NCBI RefSeq assembly: GCF_900090325.1
Contig: NZ_FMHW01000002.1
Location: forward strand, 682,001-746,000
DNA length: 64,000 nt
Source: Micromonospora pallida
GTDB lineage: Bacteria; Actinomycetota; Actinomycetes; Mycobacteriales; Micromonosporaceae
Reading direction: 5' to 3'
Positions within the stretch are counted from its first letter, which is position 1. Every line of letters starts with the position of its first letter. Below, in pieces: positions 39,685 to 48,831 of the stretch. The notes under the pieces were generated by a model, which saw nothing but the letters and a program-made list of their open reading frames with translations, ran no database searches and was not told the origin of the DNA. The position numbers were made by a program, and so were the translations under genes.

Positions 39685-40371
39685 ATGTCGCTGGCCGCGA
39701 CCCGGCCGCCCGCCCGCCGGGCGGTGCCGCTGGTCGTCGTCCTGGTGCTGGCCGCCTGCCACCGACCAGCCCCACCACCCCCGCCATCTCCGCCGTCGCC
39801 CACCGCGCCCGCCTTCGTCAGCGAGATCCGGCCGGTCACCGAGGCGGACGTGGCACGTAGCTGGCGGCCGGGCTGCCCGGTCGGACCGGACCGGCTGCGG
39901 CTGGTCCGGCTGAACCACTGGGACTTCGCGGGACAGCCGCGCGTCGGCGCCCTGGTCGTGCACGAGGCGGTCGCCGCCGAGGTGGTGACCGCCTTCGACA
40001 CCCTCTTCCGGCAGCGGTTCCCGATCCGGCAGATCCGCCCGGTGGACGACTACGCCGGTGACGATGCCGCGTCGATGGCCGCCGACAACACCTCCGGGTT
40101 CAACTGCCGTCGCGCGGTGACCGAGGGAGCGGCGAGCTGGTCGACCCACGCGTACGGGCGGGCGATCGACGTCAACCCGGTGGAGAACCCGTACCTGTTC
40201 GGCGGCCAGGTGCTCCCGCCGGCCGGCGCCGCGTACGTCGACCGGGGCGCGTACCGGCCGGGGATGGCCGTGCCGGACGGCGTGCTGGTCCGGGCCTTCG
40301 CCGCGGTCGGCTGGTCCTGGGGTGGGGTCTGGGCCAACCCGGACTACCAGCATTTCACCACCGGCCGCTGA
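39685..40371 (+). CDS. M15 family peptidase-like lipoprotein
   Basis: A 228-residue lipoprotein (lipobox LAAC near residue 26, followed by a Pro-rich spacer). The C-terminal domain has SWSTHAYGRAIDVNP, the SxHxxGxAxD zinc motif, and VWANPDYQHF with the final His, as in M15C D-alanyl-D-alanine carboxypeptidases and L,D-endopeptidases. It should act on peptidoglycan at the outer face of the membrane. ATG 39685 is 15 bases after the MobA-like gene stop. Confidence 0.8.
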   Translation: MSLAATRPPARRAVPLVVVLVLAACHRPAPPPPPSPPSPTAPAFVSEIRPVTEADVARSWRPGCPVGPDRLRLVRLNHWDFAGQPRVGALVVHEAVAAEVVTAFDTLFRQRFPIRQIRPVDDYAGDDAASMAADNTSGFNCRRAVTEGAASWSTHAYGRAIDVNPVENPYLFGGQVLPPAGAAYVDRGAYRPGMAVPDGVLVRAFAAVGWSWGGVWANPDYQHFTTGR

Positions 40372-40435
40372 CGCCGTAGCACACGATCTGCCCTGGTCAC
40401 CGGCCGTAACGTATTGAAACCAGCCGGCAACACCC

Positions 40436-40488
40436 TTGACATCCATGAATGACTTCGCCAGGATCCGAAAATGTTGTAAGCGCTTTCA
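40436..40488 (+). promoter_or_regulatory. Promoter and LacI-type operator of the sugar operon
   Basis: TTGACA (40436-40441) and CAGGAT (40459-40464), spaced 17 bases, form a near-consensus housekeeping promoter. Just after the expected transcription start lies TGTAAGCGCTTTCA (40475-40488), a LacI/GalR operator with the central palindrome AAGCGCTT. A repressor bound there would block transcription. The LacI gene at the end of this locus is the obvious candidate. Confidence 0.8.
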
Positions 40489-40556
40489 GTCTGCGCCCGC
40501 TTCGGCCCGCCGTCCGAATGGCCGAACCCGGGCCGGTTGCATTGGAGGTTGTCCCC

Positions 40557-41816
40557 ATGGCGACGTGGACGCGGCCGTTGGCCGCGCTCGGACTCGCCGC
40601 TGTCCTGCTGGTCGCCGGCTGCGGCCGGGACGAGGACGGCGGCGCGGAGGGCCCCGGTAAGAGCATCGGCGAGGGCAAGGCGACCGGCGAGGTCACCGTC
40701 TGGGCGATGGGCACCGAGGGCGAGAAGCTGGGCGTCCTCGCCGACGCTTTCATGAAGGAGAACCCGGACGCCAAGGTCAAGGTGACCCCGATCCCGTGGG
40801 ACGGGGCGCACGACAAGATCGCCACCGCGATCGCCGGCCGGCAGACCCCCGACATCAGCCTGATCGGCACCACCTGGATGGGGGAGTTCGCCAAGACCGG
40901 TGGCCTCGACCCGGCCCCGACCGACCTGGTCACCAAGGACGACTTCTTCCCCGGCGCCTGGGACACCACCGTGGTCGACGGCACCTCCTACGGCGTCCCC
41001 TGGTACGTCGAGACCCGCCTGCTCTACGTCAACAAGGCGGTCGCGACGAAGGCCGGGATCACCACCGCCCCGCAGACCTGGGAGGACCTGAAGACCGCGA
41101 TCACCGCCCTGAAGACCAAGGGCGGCGCCAAGTGGGGCGTCTCCTTCCCGCCCGGCGGCACCGGCTCCTGGCAGACGGTGCTCCCGTTCGTCTGGCAGAA
41201 CGGCGGTGACATCCTCTCCGGCGACACGTTCGCCCTCGACAGCCCCGCCACCGCCGAGGCGCTCGGCTACTACCAGTCCTACTTCGCCGAGGGCCTGAGC
41301 CCGAAGGACCTTCCCCAGGGGACGCTCGAACCGGAGTTCGTCAAGGGAAACATCGGGGCGTTCGTCTCCGGCCCCTGGCACATCGGCATCCTCAAGGAGC
41401 AGGGCGCGGCCGACAACTTCCAGCTCTGGCACATGCCGAAGCGGCAGGCGGCCACCTCGTTCGTCGGCGGCGGCAACCTCGCGGTCTTCAAGGACGCCAA
41501 GAACCGCGACGCGGCCTGGAAGTTCGTCGAGTACCTGTCCCGCCCGGACGTGCAGATCACCTGGTACCGGACGGCGTCGGACCTGCCGTCGGTGAAGAAG
41601 GCGTGGGACGACCCGGTGCTGGCCGACGACCCGCACCTGGCCGCGTTCGGCACGCAACTGGAGGACGCGAAGTCGCCGCCGGCGATCGCCACCTGGGAGC
41701 AGGTCGCGGTCGGCATGGACGCCGAGGTGGAGAAGCTCACCAAGACCGGCGCCAGCCCCGAGGACACGGCCCGCGCGATCCAGCAGAAGGCCACCTCGAT
41801 CGGGACGGGAGCCTGA
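40557..41816 (+). CDS. Sugar ABC transporter substrate-binding lipoprotein
   Basis: A 419-residue family 1 binding protein. Signal peptide with lipobox VAGC near residue 22, then EVTVWAMGTEGEKLGVLADA, the usual first strand of extracellular sugar binders, and TPDISLIGTTWMGEFA and PGGTGSWQTVLPFVWQNGGD. It delivers an oligosaccharide to the two permeases downstream. SD GGAGG is nine bases before the ATG. The ligand is inferred from neighbours to be a glucan fragment. Confidence 0.85.
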   Translation: MATWTRPLAALGLAAVLLVAGCGRDEDGGAEGPGKSIGEGKATGEVTVWAMGTEGEKLGVLADAFMKENPDAKVKVTPIPWDGAHDKIATAIAGRQTPDISLIGTTWMGEFAKTGGLDPAPTDLVTKDDFFPGAWDTTVVDGTSYGVPWYVETRLLYVNKAVATKAGITTAPQTWEDLKTAITALKTKGGAKWGVSFPPGGTGSWQTVLPFVWQNGGDILSGDTFALDSPATAEALGYYQSYFAEGLSPKDLPQGTLEPEFVKGNIGAFVSGPWHIGILKEQGAADNFQLWHMPKRQAATSFVGGGNLAVFKDAKNRDAAWKFVEYLSRPDVQITWYRTASDLPSVKKAWDDPVLADDPHLAAFGTQLEDAKSPPAIATWEQVAVGMDAEVEKLTKTGASPEDTARAIQQKATSIGTGA

Positions 41817-41817
41817 C

Positions 41818-42729
41818 GTGACGGCACCGGGCCGGACCCGCGTCGGGCGGGGCGGCGCGACCCACCGGGGGCTCACCGGCTGGGCGTTCGCGCTGCCGTT
41901 CGCCGTACCGTTTGCGATCTTCCTGGTCGGCCCGGTGCTCGTCTCGTTGCTGATGAGCTTCACCGACATCCGCCTGGCCGACCTGCGCAACCCGTTGGCC
42001 GTGGAGTTCGTCGGATTCGAGAACTACCTGCGGCTGGCCGACGACGAGGTGTTCCTGAAGTCGGTCCGGAACACCGCGCTGGTGGTTCTCCTCGGCATCC
42101 CGCTCACCCTGGGGCTCGGCCTGGCCGTGGCCCTCGGGCTGAACTCCGGGCTGACCCGGTTCAAGGCGCTGTTCCGGGTCGGCTACTACCTGCCGGTGGT
42201 GACCAGCATCGTCGCCGTCTCGGTGGTCTGGCGGTTCGTCTACCAGAAGGACTCCGGGCTGGTGAACGGCTTCCTCGGGCTGTTCGGGATCGCCGGCCCG
42301 AACTGGCTGGAGAGCACCACCCTGGCCCTGCCCGCGCTGATCGTGATGATCGTCTGGCGGGGGCTCGGCTTCCAGATGGTGATCTTCCTGGCCGGGCTCC
42401 AGGCCATCCCCGAGCAGCTCTACGAGGCCGCCCGGATCGACGGGGCCAGCGCCTGGCAGCAGTTCCGGCACATAACGCTGCCGATGCTCAAACCCACCCT
42501 GCTGCTCTCCACCGTCATCGGCACGGTCGGCCTGATGCTGGTCTTCGAGGAACCCTTCGTGATGACCCAGGGCGGGCCGCTGCACTCCACCGTCTCCGTC
42601 TCGCAGTACGTCTACAGCCAGTTCGGGTTCGGCAACTACGGCTACGCCTCCGCGATGAGCTACGTGCTCTTCCTGGCCGTCGCGGCGCTCGGCGTGGGCT
42701 GGTTTCGCCTGCTCAAGTCGGACTCCTGA
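41818..42729 (+). CDS. Sugar ABC transporter permease, MalF type
   Basis: A 303-residue membrane protein with six hydrophobic segments and EAA loop LYEAARIDGASAWQQFRHIT near residue 200. It begins with GTG one base after the binding-protein stop (TGACGTG), so translation is coupled. Partner of the downstream MalG-type permease. Confidence 0.85.
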   Translation: MTAPGRTRVGRGGATHRGLTGWAFALPFAVPFAIFLVGPVLVSLLMSFTDIRLADLRNPLAVEFVGFENYLRLADDEVFLKSVRNTALVVLLGIPLTLGLGLAVALGLNSGLTRFKALFRVGYYLPVVTSIVAVSVVWRFVYQKDSGLVNGFLGLFGIAGPNWLESTTLALPALIVMIVWRGLGFQMVIFLAGLQAIPEQLYEAARIDGASAWQQFRHITLPMLKPTLLLSTVIGTVGLMLVFEEPFVMTQGGPLHSTVSVSQYVYSQFGFGNYGYASAMSYVLFLAVAALGVGWFRLLKSDS

Positions 42730-42739
42730 GGAGCGGCGC

Positions 42740-43642
42740 ATGGCCACCCCCGCGATCGACGACGCCACCGTACGGCCAGCCGAGCACCGGCCCGCCCCGG
42801 CGACGCGCCGTACCCGCCGTTCCCGCGACCGGGTCGCGTCGACCGTCCTGCACCTGCTGCTCGGCGCCGGCCTGCTGCTGATGGTCGGCCCGTTCCTGTG
42901 GATGCTGGTCTCGTCGATCAAGCCCGAGGGCGAGGTCCGCCGGGTGCCGCCGACCTGGTGGCCCGAGGCGGCCACGCTGGAGAACTACCGGGAACTGTTC
43001 GGCCGGATGGACTTCCCGCAGTACTTCACCAACTCGGCGGTCGTCGCGACCCTGGTGACCGTCGGCAACGTCCTGATCTGCGCGGCCACCGGGTACGCCC
43101 TGGCCAAGTTGCCGTTCCGGGGCCGGCGCGGCCTCTTCGCCGCCGTGATCGGGACGATCATGGTGCCGCCGGTGGTCTGGTTCATCCCGGTCTTCGTCCT
43201 GGTCAGCAACCTCGGCCTGGTCAACACGTACGCGGGCCTGGTGCTGCCGAACATCGCCCAGGCGATCAACGTCTTCCTGATGCGGCAGTTCATGCTCTCC
43301 GTACCCGACGAACTGTTGGAGTCGGCGCGGATCGACGGGGCCGGCGAGTGGCGGATCTTCTGGCGGATTGTGCTGCCGCTGTCCCGACCGGCCATGGCCA
43401 CCGTCGGGATCCTCACCTTCCTCGGCTCCTGGAACAACTTCCTCTGGCCGCTCGCGGTCGCCACCACCGAGGACAAGTACACCCTGCCGGTGGCGCTCGC
43501 GCTCTACAGCGTCGGGCAGAACGAGGCCCGGTACGGGCTGCTGCTGGCCGGTTCGGTCGTCGTGGTGCTGCCGATCCTGCTCGTCTTCCTGGTCCTGCAA
43601 CGCCACTTCGTACGGGGCATCGCCACCACCGGTCTCAAGTGA
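42740..43642 (+). CDS. Sugar ABC transporter permease, MalG type
   Basis: A 300-residue permease with a 35-residue basic cytoplasmic N-terminus and six hydrophobic segments. EAA loop: LLESARIDGAGEWRIFWRIV. GAGGAGCGGC precedes the ATG, 10 bases after the previous stop. No ATPase gene is linked. Confidence 0.85.
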   Translation: MATPAIDDATVRPAEHRPAPATRRTRRSRDRVASTVLHLLLGAGLLLMVGPFLWMLVSSIKPEGEVRRVPPTWWPEAATLENYRELFGRMDFPQYFTNSAVVATLVTVGNVLICAATGYALAKLPFRGRRGLFAAVIGTIMVPPVVWFIPVFVLVSNLGLVNTYAGLVLPNIAQAINVFLMRQFMLSVPDELLESARIDGAGEWRIFWRIVLPLSRPAMATVGILTFLGSWNNFLWPLAVATTEDKYTLPVALALYSVGQNEARYGLLLAGSVVVVLPILLVFLVLQRHFVRGIATTGLK

Positions 43643-43667
43643 CCCCCACATCCGCAGGAGGTTCCCG

Positions 43668-45230
43668 ATGAAACGCAGGTCCGTGCTGACGCTGGCCGCC
43701 GGCGCGTCGGCGGCACTGCTCGTCCCGTCCGGGGCAGGCGCGGCCCCGGACGGCGGTCCCGTCGGTCCGCTCGCCGACGCCGACCGGCGACTGCTGCTGC
43801 GGTACGCGGCCGACACCTGGCGCTCGATGACCGCCATGGTGGACCCGGGCACCGGCCTGGTCGCCGACAACATCGAAGCCGACCTGGCTGCGGCGACCCG
43901 GTCCCGGTACACCTCGCCGACGAACGTCGGCTGCCTCATCTGGTCGGCCATCTCCGCCCGGGAACTGGGCGTGATCTCCCGGGGTGAGGCCCGCCGGTAC
44001 ATCCGGACGGCCCTGGACACGCTGTCCCGGCTGGAGCGGCACCCGTACTCCGGCATGTTCTACAACTGGTACGACCCGGCCGACGGCCGCCTGCTGCGGA
44101 GCTGGCCGATCGACGGCTCGCCGGTGTACCCGTTCCTGTCCAGCGTCGACAACGCCTGGCTGGCCGCCGCGCTGATGGTCGTCGGCAACGACGACCCGGC
44201 GCTGGCCGCGTCGGCCGGGCGGATCCTGGCCGAAATGGACTTCGGTTTCTACTACGACGCCAACGCCCGGGGCGCCGACTTCGGCGCCGGCCTGATGCGC
44301 GGCGGTTTCTGGCCGGAACGCCCGCCGAACGGCGGGGTGGAGGACAACTACCGGGGACGCGGCCCGAACGTCTGGTACACCGGCCACCACTACGGCACGC
44401 TCCACAGCGAGACCCGGATCATCAGCTACGTCGCGATCGCCCTCGGCCAGGTGCCCCGCGAGCACTACTTCGCCATGTGGCGCACCTTCGAGCCGAACTG
44501 CGACTGGTCCTGGCAGGAGATGAAACCGGTCGGCGAGTACGTCGAACACCTCGGCATCCGGGTCTTCGAGGGCGCATACCGGCACCGGGGCCGGCAGTAC
44601 GTGCCGACCTGGGGCGGCTCCATGTTCGAGGCGCTGATGCCGGACCTGCTCGTCCCCGAGGCGCGGTGGGCCCCGGACAGTTGGGGCCGCAACCACCCGG
44701 TGTTCGTACGCGGCCAGATCGACCACGGCCTACACGAGGCCGGGTACGGCCACTGGGGCTTCTCGCCGTCGTCGAACCCGGCCGGCGGCTACCGCGAGTA
44801 CGGCGTCGACCCGATGGGCCTGGACACCGACGGCTACACCAGCGACCAGGAACGTACCCGGGTCAACCTCGGCTTCGACGGGTGCCGGCCCGCCGACCCG
44901 CTCCCCACCAGCTACGGCGACGGTGTGGTGACCCCGCACGCGGTCTTCCTCGCCCTGCCGTACGCCCCGGACGAGGCGGTCGACCAGCTCGCCCGGCTCC
45001 GCGCCGACTTCGACTGCTACGGCCCCGGTGGCTTCCACGACGCGGTGGCGGTGCGCAGCGGTACGGTGGCCCACCGCCACCTCGCCCTCGACCAGGGGAT
45101 GGTGCTGGGCGCGCTGGGCAACCTGCTCGCCGGGGACACGCTGCGACGCCGCTTCGCCACGGGCCGGACGGCCGAACGACTCCGCCCGTTGCTCGGGATC
45201 GAGGAGTTCGCCGTACCCGCCGGGAACTGA
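43668..45230 (+). CDS. Secreted glucoamylase-family protein (PF10091-like), putative beta-glucan hydrolase
   Basis: A 520-residue protein with a Tat-like signal (KRRSVLTLAAG, cut near residue 28). The sequence matches the glucoamylase-like (PF10091) family: YTSPTNVGCLIWSAISAREL, LSRLERHPYSGMFYNWYDP, SSVDNAWLAAALMVVGND, and later EVGYGHWGFSP-like AGYGHWGFSPSSNPAGGY and YGVDPMGLD. Members include GH144 endo-beta-1,2-glucanases and cyclic beta-glucan enzymes. It probably releases oligosaccharides outside the cell for the importer encoded upstream. SD GCAGGAGG precedes the ATG. Exact substrate is an inference. Confidence 0.75.
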   Translation: MKRRSVLTLAAGASAALLVPSGAGAAPDGGPVGPLADADRRLLLRYAADTWRSMTAMVDPGTGLVADNIEADLAAATRSRYTSPTNVGCLIWSAISARELGVISRGEARRYIRTALDTLSRLERHPYSGMFYNWYDPADGRLLRSWPIDGSPVYPFLSSVDNAWLAAALMVVGNDDPALAASAGRILAEMDFGFYYDANARGADFGAGLMRGGFWPERPPNGGVEDNYRGRGPNVWYTGHHYGTLHSETRIISYVAIALGQVPREHYFAMWRTFEPNCDWSWQEMKPVGEYVEHLGIRVFEGAYRHRGRQYVPTWGGSMFEALMPDLLVPEARWAPDSWGRNHPVFVRGQIDHGLHEAGYGHWGFSPSSNPAGGYREYGVDPMGLDTDGYTSDQERTRVNLGFDGCRPADPLPTSYGDGVVTPHAVFLALPYAPDEAVDQLARLRADFDCYGPGGFHDAVAVRSGTVAHRHLALDQGMVLGALGNLLAGDTLRRRFATGRTAERLRPLLGIEEFAVPAGN

Positions 45231-45268
45231 CGCGCACCGCCACGGGGAGAGGAACGGGACGTGCTGCC

Positions 45269-45380
45269 GGCCTCTCCCCGGGCTTGCCGTCGGCCGGGGG
45301 CCGCCGTCGGCCGGGCCGGCCTCTTCCCGGGCCGCCGTCGGCCCGGCCGGCCTCTTCCCGGGCTGTCGTCGGCCGGGGCG
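45269..45380. repeat. G/C-rich degenerate tandem repeat between the glucoamylase and LacI genes
   Basis: About three and a half copies of a unit of roughly 31 bp, built of GGCCTCTTCCCGGGC and CCGTCGGCCGGG blocks with small changes and one shortened copy. It is noncoding and strongly self-complementary, so the transcript can fold. It could attenuate read-through from the operon into lacI. Confidence 0.65.
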
Positions 45381-45487
45381 TCCGGCACCGGTGGCCCAGG
45401 ACACGGCGGACCGGGGTGGCTGACCAGGGCGGATCCGACCGGACCGTAGCCTGGATCGTCGAGCACGTCGAGGACGCGGAGTGGTGG

Positions 45488-46528
45488 GTGACGAAACCGG
45501 ACAACCGGGCGAGCGGACGGCCAGACGGCGCGAACCGTCGTCGCCCGACCGTCTACCAGGTGGCGGATCTCGCGGGTGTATCGATCGCCACGGTCTCCCG
45601 GGCCCTGCGCCCCGACGAGCCGGTGGCGCCGGAGACCCGACAGCGGGTTCTGGCCGCCGCCCGGACCCTGAACTGGTGGCCGAGTCGGGCCGCGCAGACC
45701 CTCGCCGGGGACGCGCACGACGCGGTGGCGATCGTCATGCCCGACCTCGCCGGCCCCTACTACGCCCAGGTCGTCGCCGGGTTCGAGTCGGAGGTGGTCG
45801 GGCGGGACAGCGTGGTCATGGTGCTGGCCACCCACGGCCGGGCCGCGTCCGAGCGCCTGGTCCGGGAGCTCGCGTCCCGGATCGACGGGCTGGTCGTGAT
45901 GGGGGAGAGCTTCCCGGAGGAGATCCTCCACGAGTTGGCCGCGCAGGTGCCGCTGGTGCTGGTGGCCCGCCCGGCGTTGCCTGCCGTCACCACGCTGGTG
46001 TGCGAGAACGTCGAGGCGGCGGAGACGCTGACCCGGCACCTGTTCGACCACGGACGGCGGCGGCTGCGCTTCGTCGGGGACCCGGAGGGCACCCCGGACG
46101 TGTGGGAGCGGTGGACCGGGTTCGTCCGGGCGCACACCGACGCGGGCGTGGCGTTGGTCGACGGGCCGCTGGCCTGCGACCGCCTCGAACCGGAGAGCGG
46201 TTACCTGGCGGGTCTGGAGGTTCTCCGTGATCCGGAGGTGGACGCGGTGGTCTGCGCCAACGACGAACTCGCCTCCGGGGTGTACCGGGCCGCCGCCGAG
46301 CTCGGGCGGACCGTGGGCGAGGACCTCGCGGTCACCGGCTGGGACGACGTGACCCTCGCCGCGCACCTGTCGCCGCGCCTGACCACGGTACGTCAGCCGA
46401 TGCGCCAGCTCGGGGCCGCCGCCGGGCGGCTGCTCTTCGATCAGATCGGTGGCGCCCGGGTGTCGCCGCGTACCGTGCAGCTGGACACCGAGCTGGTGAT
46501 CCGACAGAGCTGCGGCTGCCCTGCCTGA
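45488..46528 (+). CDS. LacI family transcriptional regulator
   Basis: A 346-residue protein. DNA-binding domain at residues 20-70 (TVYQVADLAGVSIATVSRAL, hinge SRAAQTLAGD), followed by a periplasmic-binding-like effector domain (AIVMPDLAGPYYAQVVAGFE, VVCANDELASGVYRAAAELG, PRLTTVRQPMRQLG). It should repress the operon from the operator at 40475-40488 and respond to a sugar. GTG 45488 has GGAG six bases upstream. Being last in the operon, it may be autoregulated. Confidence 0.85.
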   Translation: MTKPDNRASGRPDGANRRRPTVYQVADLAGVSIATVSRALRPDEPVAPETRQRVLAAARTLNWWPSRAAQTLAGDAHDAVAIVMPDLAGPYYAQVVAGFESEVVGRDSVVMVLATHGRAASERLVRELASRIDGLVVMGESFPEEILHELAAQVPLVLVARPALPAVTTLVCENVEAAETLTRHLFDHGRRRLRFVGDPEGTPDVWERWTGFVRAHTDAGVALVDGPLACDRLEPESGYLAGLEVLRDPEVDAVVCANDELASGVYRAAAELGRTVGEDLAVTGWDDVTLAAHLSPRLTTVRQPMRQLGAAAGRLLFDQIGGARVSPRTVQLDTELVIRQSCGCPA

Positions 46529-46579
46529 GCGAAAATCGGTGCGCGTCCGTTGCGCGTCCGGGCGGCCGGGCAGGGCGGC

Positions 46580-47389
46580 TCAGACCTCCGTGGTGAAGCG
46601 CTCCAGCACGGAGGGTGCGACCAGGCCGATGGCGGCGAGGACGGAGACCACGGTGAGCACCGAACGGACCACCACGACCTCGGTCTTGCTGCCGGCGCGC
46701 AGCGCGATGCTGTTCGGCAGGCCGATCGGCGTCCACATTCGGCGCTTGATTGGGATGGGCCAGAGGATCGGCACCCCGGCCTTGGTGATCATGTCGCCGA
46801 TGATGTGCACGAAGCAGCCCACCCCCATGGCGAGCCCGATCATCGGATAGCCCCGGTCACCCGGCAGGTTCGCGAAGGTGTACCAGGCGGCGGCGGCCGA
46901 GGTCAGCGTGACGATCACCCAGCCGGCCCGCTCCGCCCAGCGGTCGAACAGGCCGCGCAGCGCCAGGCCGATCATGAAGAACAGGATGCCGACCACGGCC
47001 CACTTGCCGTACGCGGTGCAGAGCGCCGTGGTGCCCCAGCCGACCAGCGCGGTGAACGGGAGGGTGTGGGTCAGCGTCCGGTGCCCGTTGTTGCGCTTCG
47101 GGTCCCGGCTGAGCTTGGTGGCGTAGTAGACGCCGAGCGACACCTTCTCGATCACCTCGGCCAGGAAGAGCGAGAAGACGCCGAACGTCCGGGCGACCGT
47201 GGCACCGCCCTGGTTGCGGGTCACCTTGCCGGAGAGGTCGAGGTCGGGGAAGAGCGCACCGCCCGCGCAGACCGCCGTGCCGACGGCCAGCTCCAGCGTG
47301 GACTGGTGGTAGCCGGCGAAGTGCTGCATCGCCAACGAACCGGTCAGCCACACCGCCGCGCCGGACAGCGCGTGCGACGGTCCCATCAT
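46580..47389 (-). CDS. YdjM-like membrane-bound metal-dependent hydrolase
   Basis: A 269-residue protein with about six hydrophobic segments. It opens MMGPSHALSGAAVWLTGSLA and has FPDLDLSGKVTRNQ, NNGHRTLTHTLPF and GCFVHIIGDMITKAG; the conserved His and Asp residues are those of the YdjM (DUF457) family of inner-membrane proteins with a putative metal site. In E. coli ydjM belongs to the LexA regulon; no LexA box is recognised here. It is convergent to lacI. Confidence 0.8.
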   Translation of the reverse strand: MMGPSHALSGAAVWLTGSLAMQHFAGYHQSTLELAVGTAVCAGGALFPDLDLSGKVTRNQGGATVARTFGVFSLFLAEVIEKVSLGVYYATKLSRDPKRNNGHRTLTHTLPFTALVGWGTTALCTAYGKWAVVGILFFMIGLALRGLFDRWAERAGWVIVTLTSAAAAWYTFANLPGDRGYPMIGLAMGVGCFVHIIGDMITKAGVPILWPIPIKRRMWTPIGLPNSIALRAGSKTEVVVVRSVLTVVSVLAAIGLVAPSVLERFTTEV

Positions 47390-47533
47390 GTCGGTCGTCC
47401 TCCCCGGAGATCGTGATCGCCAAGTTACGGCACCCGGCCGACATTGTGGCTGTCGGGTTCTCGTTCGTTGCCAGTAGCGCCGTCCGGCCCGGACTGATCT
47501 CCGACCCGGGTTGACGGCCCACCCCGGCTGGCC

Positions 47534-47574
47534 TTAGGTTTTAGCCAAACATCGATCAACTTCGCTTACCTTGG
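47534..47574 (+). promoter_or_regulatory. Possible regulatory region with iron-box-like half sites
   Basis: The 307-base gap 47390-47696 contains TTAGGTT (47534-47540) and TTACCTTGG (47566-47574), which resemble the two halves of a DmdR/IdeR iron box but are separated too widely for a single site. I see no clear -35/-10 pair. It may hold the promoter of the esterase gene. Confidence 0.25.
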
Positions 47575-47696
47575 TCGGGTGGTCGATGGTTTCGCAGGAC
47601 CGCCTGCGCGTTCGGTGAGGCGGCTCCGAGGGCCCTGACCGCTGGCGGCAGCGTGGCCGCGCGGCGAGAAGCCCCGTCAGTTCCAGGGAGGAATCC

Positions 47697-48694
47697 ATGA
47701 CCGACGACAGTGTGGCCCACCGACGGGTGAACCGCCGTCGACTCCTGGCCGGCGCGGCGGGGGTCACCGCGGCCGGAGCGCTGGCCGGCCCCTTCCTCGG
47801 GTCGTCGGCGGCGAGCGCGGCGGCGGTGGACGGCCACGGCCTGCACATCGTCGGCCGCAACGAGAACGGCGGCCGGTTGCAGTACTACCGGTTCGCCACC
47901 GACGCGATCGCCTGGGACCCTGCCGTCAACGTCCTGCTGCCGGACGGCTACCACACCAGCGGCAAGCGTTACCCGGTGCTCTACCTGCTGCACGGCGGAG
48001 CGGCCGACTTCCGCACCTTCCACCTGCACGAGAACATCATCAACCTCACCGCCGGGCGGGAGATCATCGTTGTCATGCCGGACGCCTCGACCGGCTGGTA
48101 CTCGAACCCGGTGCGCAGCAACACCGGCCCCCGCAACTGGGAGACCTTCCACATCGCCCAGCTCCTGCCCTGGATCGACTCGAACTTCCGCACCTTCGCC
48201 GAGTACAACGGTCGCGCGGTGGCCGGCTTCTCGATGGGCGGATTCGGTGCCCTGAAGTATGCCGCGAAGTACTACGGCCACTTCTGCTCGGTCAGCTCCC
48301 ACTCCGGTCCGGCCAGCCTGCGCCGCGACCTCGGTATGGTGGTGCACTGGGCCAACACCACCTCGGCCGCGATGGACCTCGGGGCGGCACGGTCTACGGC
48401 GCGCCCTTCTGGGACGAGGCCCGGGTCAGCGCGGACAACCCCGTCCAGCGGATCCCCAGCTACCACAACAAGCGGATCTTCCTTGTCGCTGGCACGTCGC
48501 CGGACCCGATCAACTGGTTCGACTACGCCAACGAGACGCAGGTGCTCGCCGGCCAGCGGGAGTTCCGGGCCGCCCTGGCCCAGGCCGGCATCCCACACGA
48601 GTGGCGGGAGGCTCCCGGCGGGCACTTCTTCCGCCACGACCTCTTCCTCCAGGACCTCGACGGGATGCTCTGGCGCCTGCGGCGCGCAGGCTGA
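47697..48694 (+). pseudogene. Tat-exported alpha/beta-hydrolase esterase, frameshifted
   Basis: Begins with a twin-arginine leader (RRVNRRRLLAGAAGV) and an esterase D/antigen 85-like domain: PVLYLLHGGAADFRTFH, WIDSNFRTFAEYNGRA and GFSMGGFGALKYAAKYYG with the nucleophile Ser in GFSMGG. Near 48380 the frame changes: after AMDLG the homologous sequence continues in the next frame as GTVYGAPFWDEARVSADNP to GIPHEWREAPGGHFFRHD (with the catalytic His) and ends at 48694. The break is in the run CTCGGGGCGG; one extra G would give a continuous 332-residue protein. So this is either a one-base deletion in the genome or a sequencing error. As written, the product lacks its catalytic His. Confidence 0.75.
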
Positions 48695-48697
48695 CAT

Positions 48698-48745
48698 CGC
48701 CCCTGTTGCCACCGCCGGGGACCGCCGGTGGTGGCAACAGGGGCG
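48698..48745. terminator. Strong hairpin terminator after the esterase gene
   Basis: CGCCCCTGTTGCCACC (48698-48713) pairs perfectly with 48730-48745 (16 bp); the loop is 16 bases. It begins four bases after the esterase stop, the expected place for a terminator. Its arms contain CCCCTGTT, which resembles the arms of the palindromic repeat at 24900, but the centre is different. Confidence 0.7.
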
Positions 48746-48831
48746 CGGTCGACGGCATCCCCGCGCCGTAGTTCCGTTGGCTGCCGGACCAGAGCGTGGC
48801 TTTCGGCGTACCGGGTTGGCGCCATCGGCGT

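Noticed and set aside
44477..45487. N-terminal extension of the LacI protein
   Set aside because: It overlaps the glucoamylase-family gene in a different frame and is low-complexity Arg/Pro/Gly sequence.
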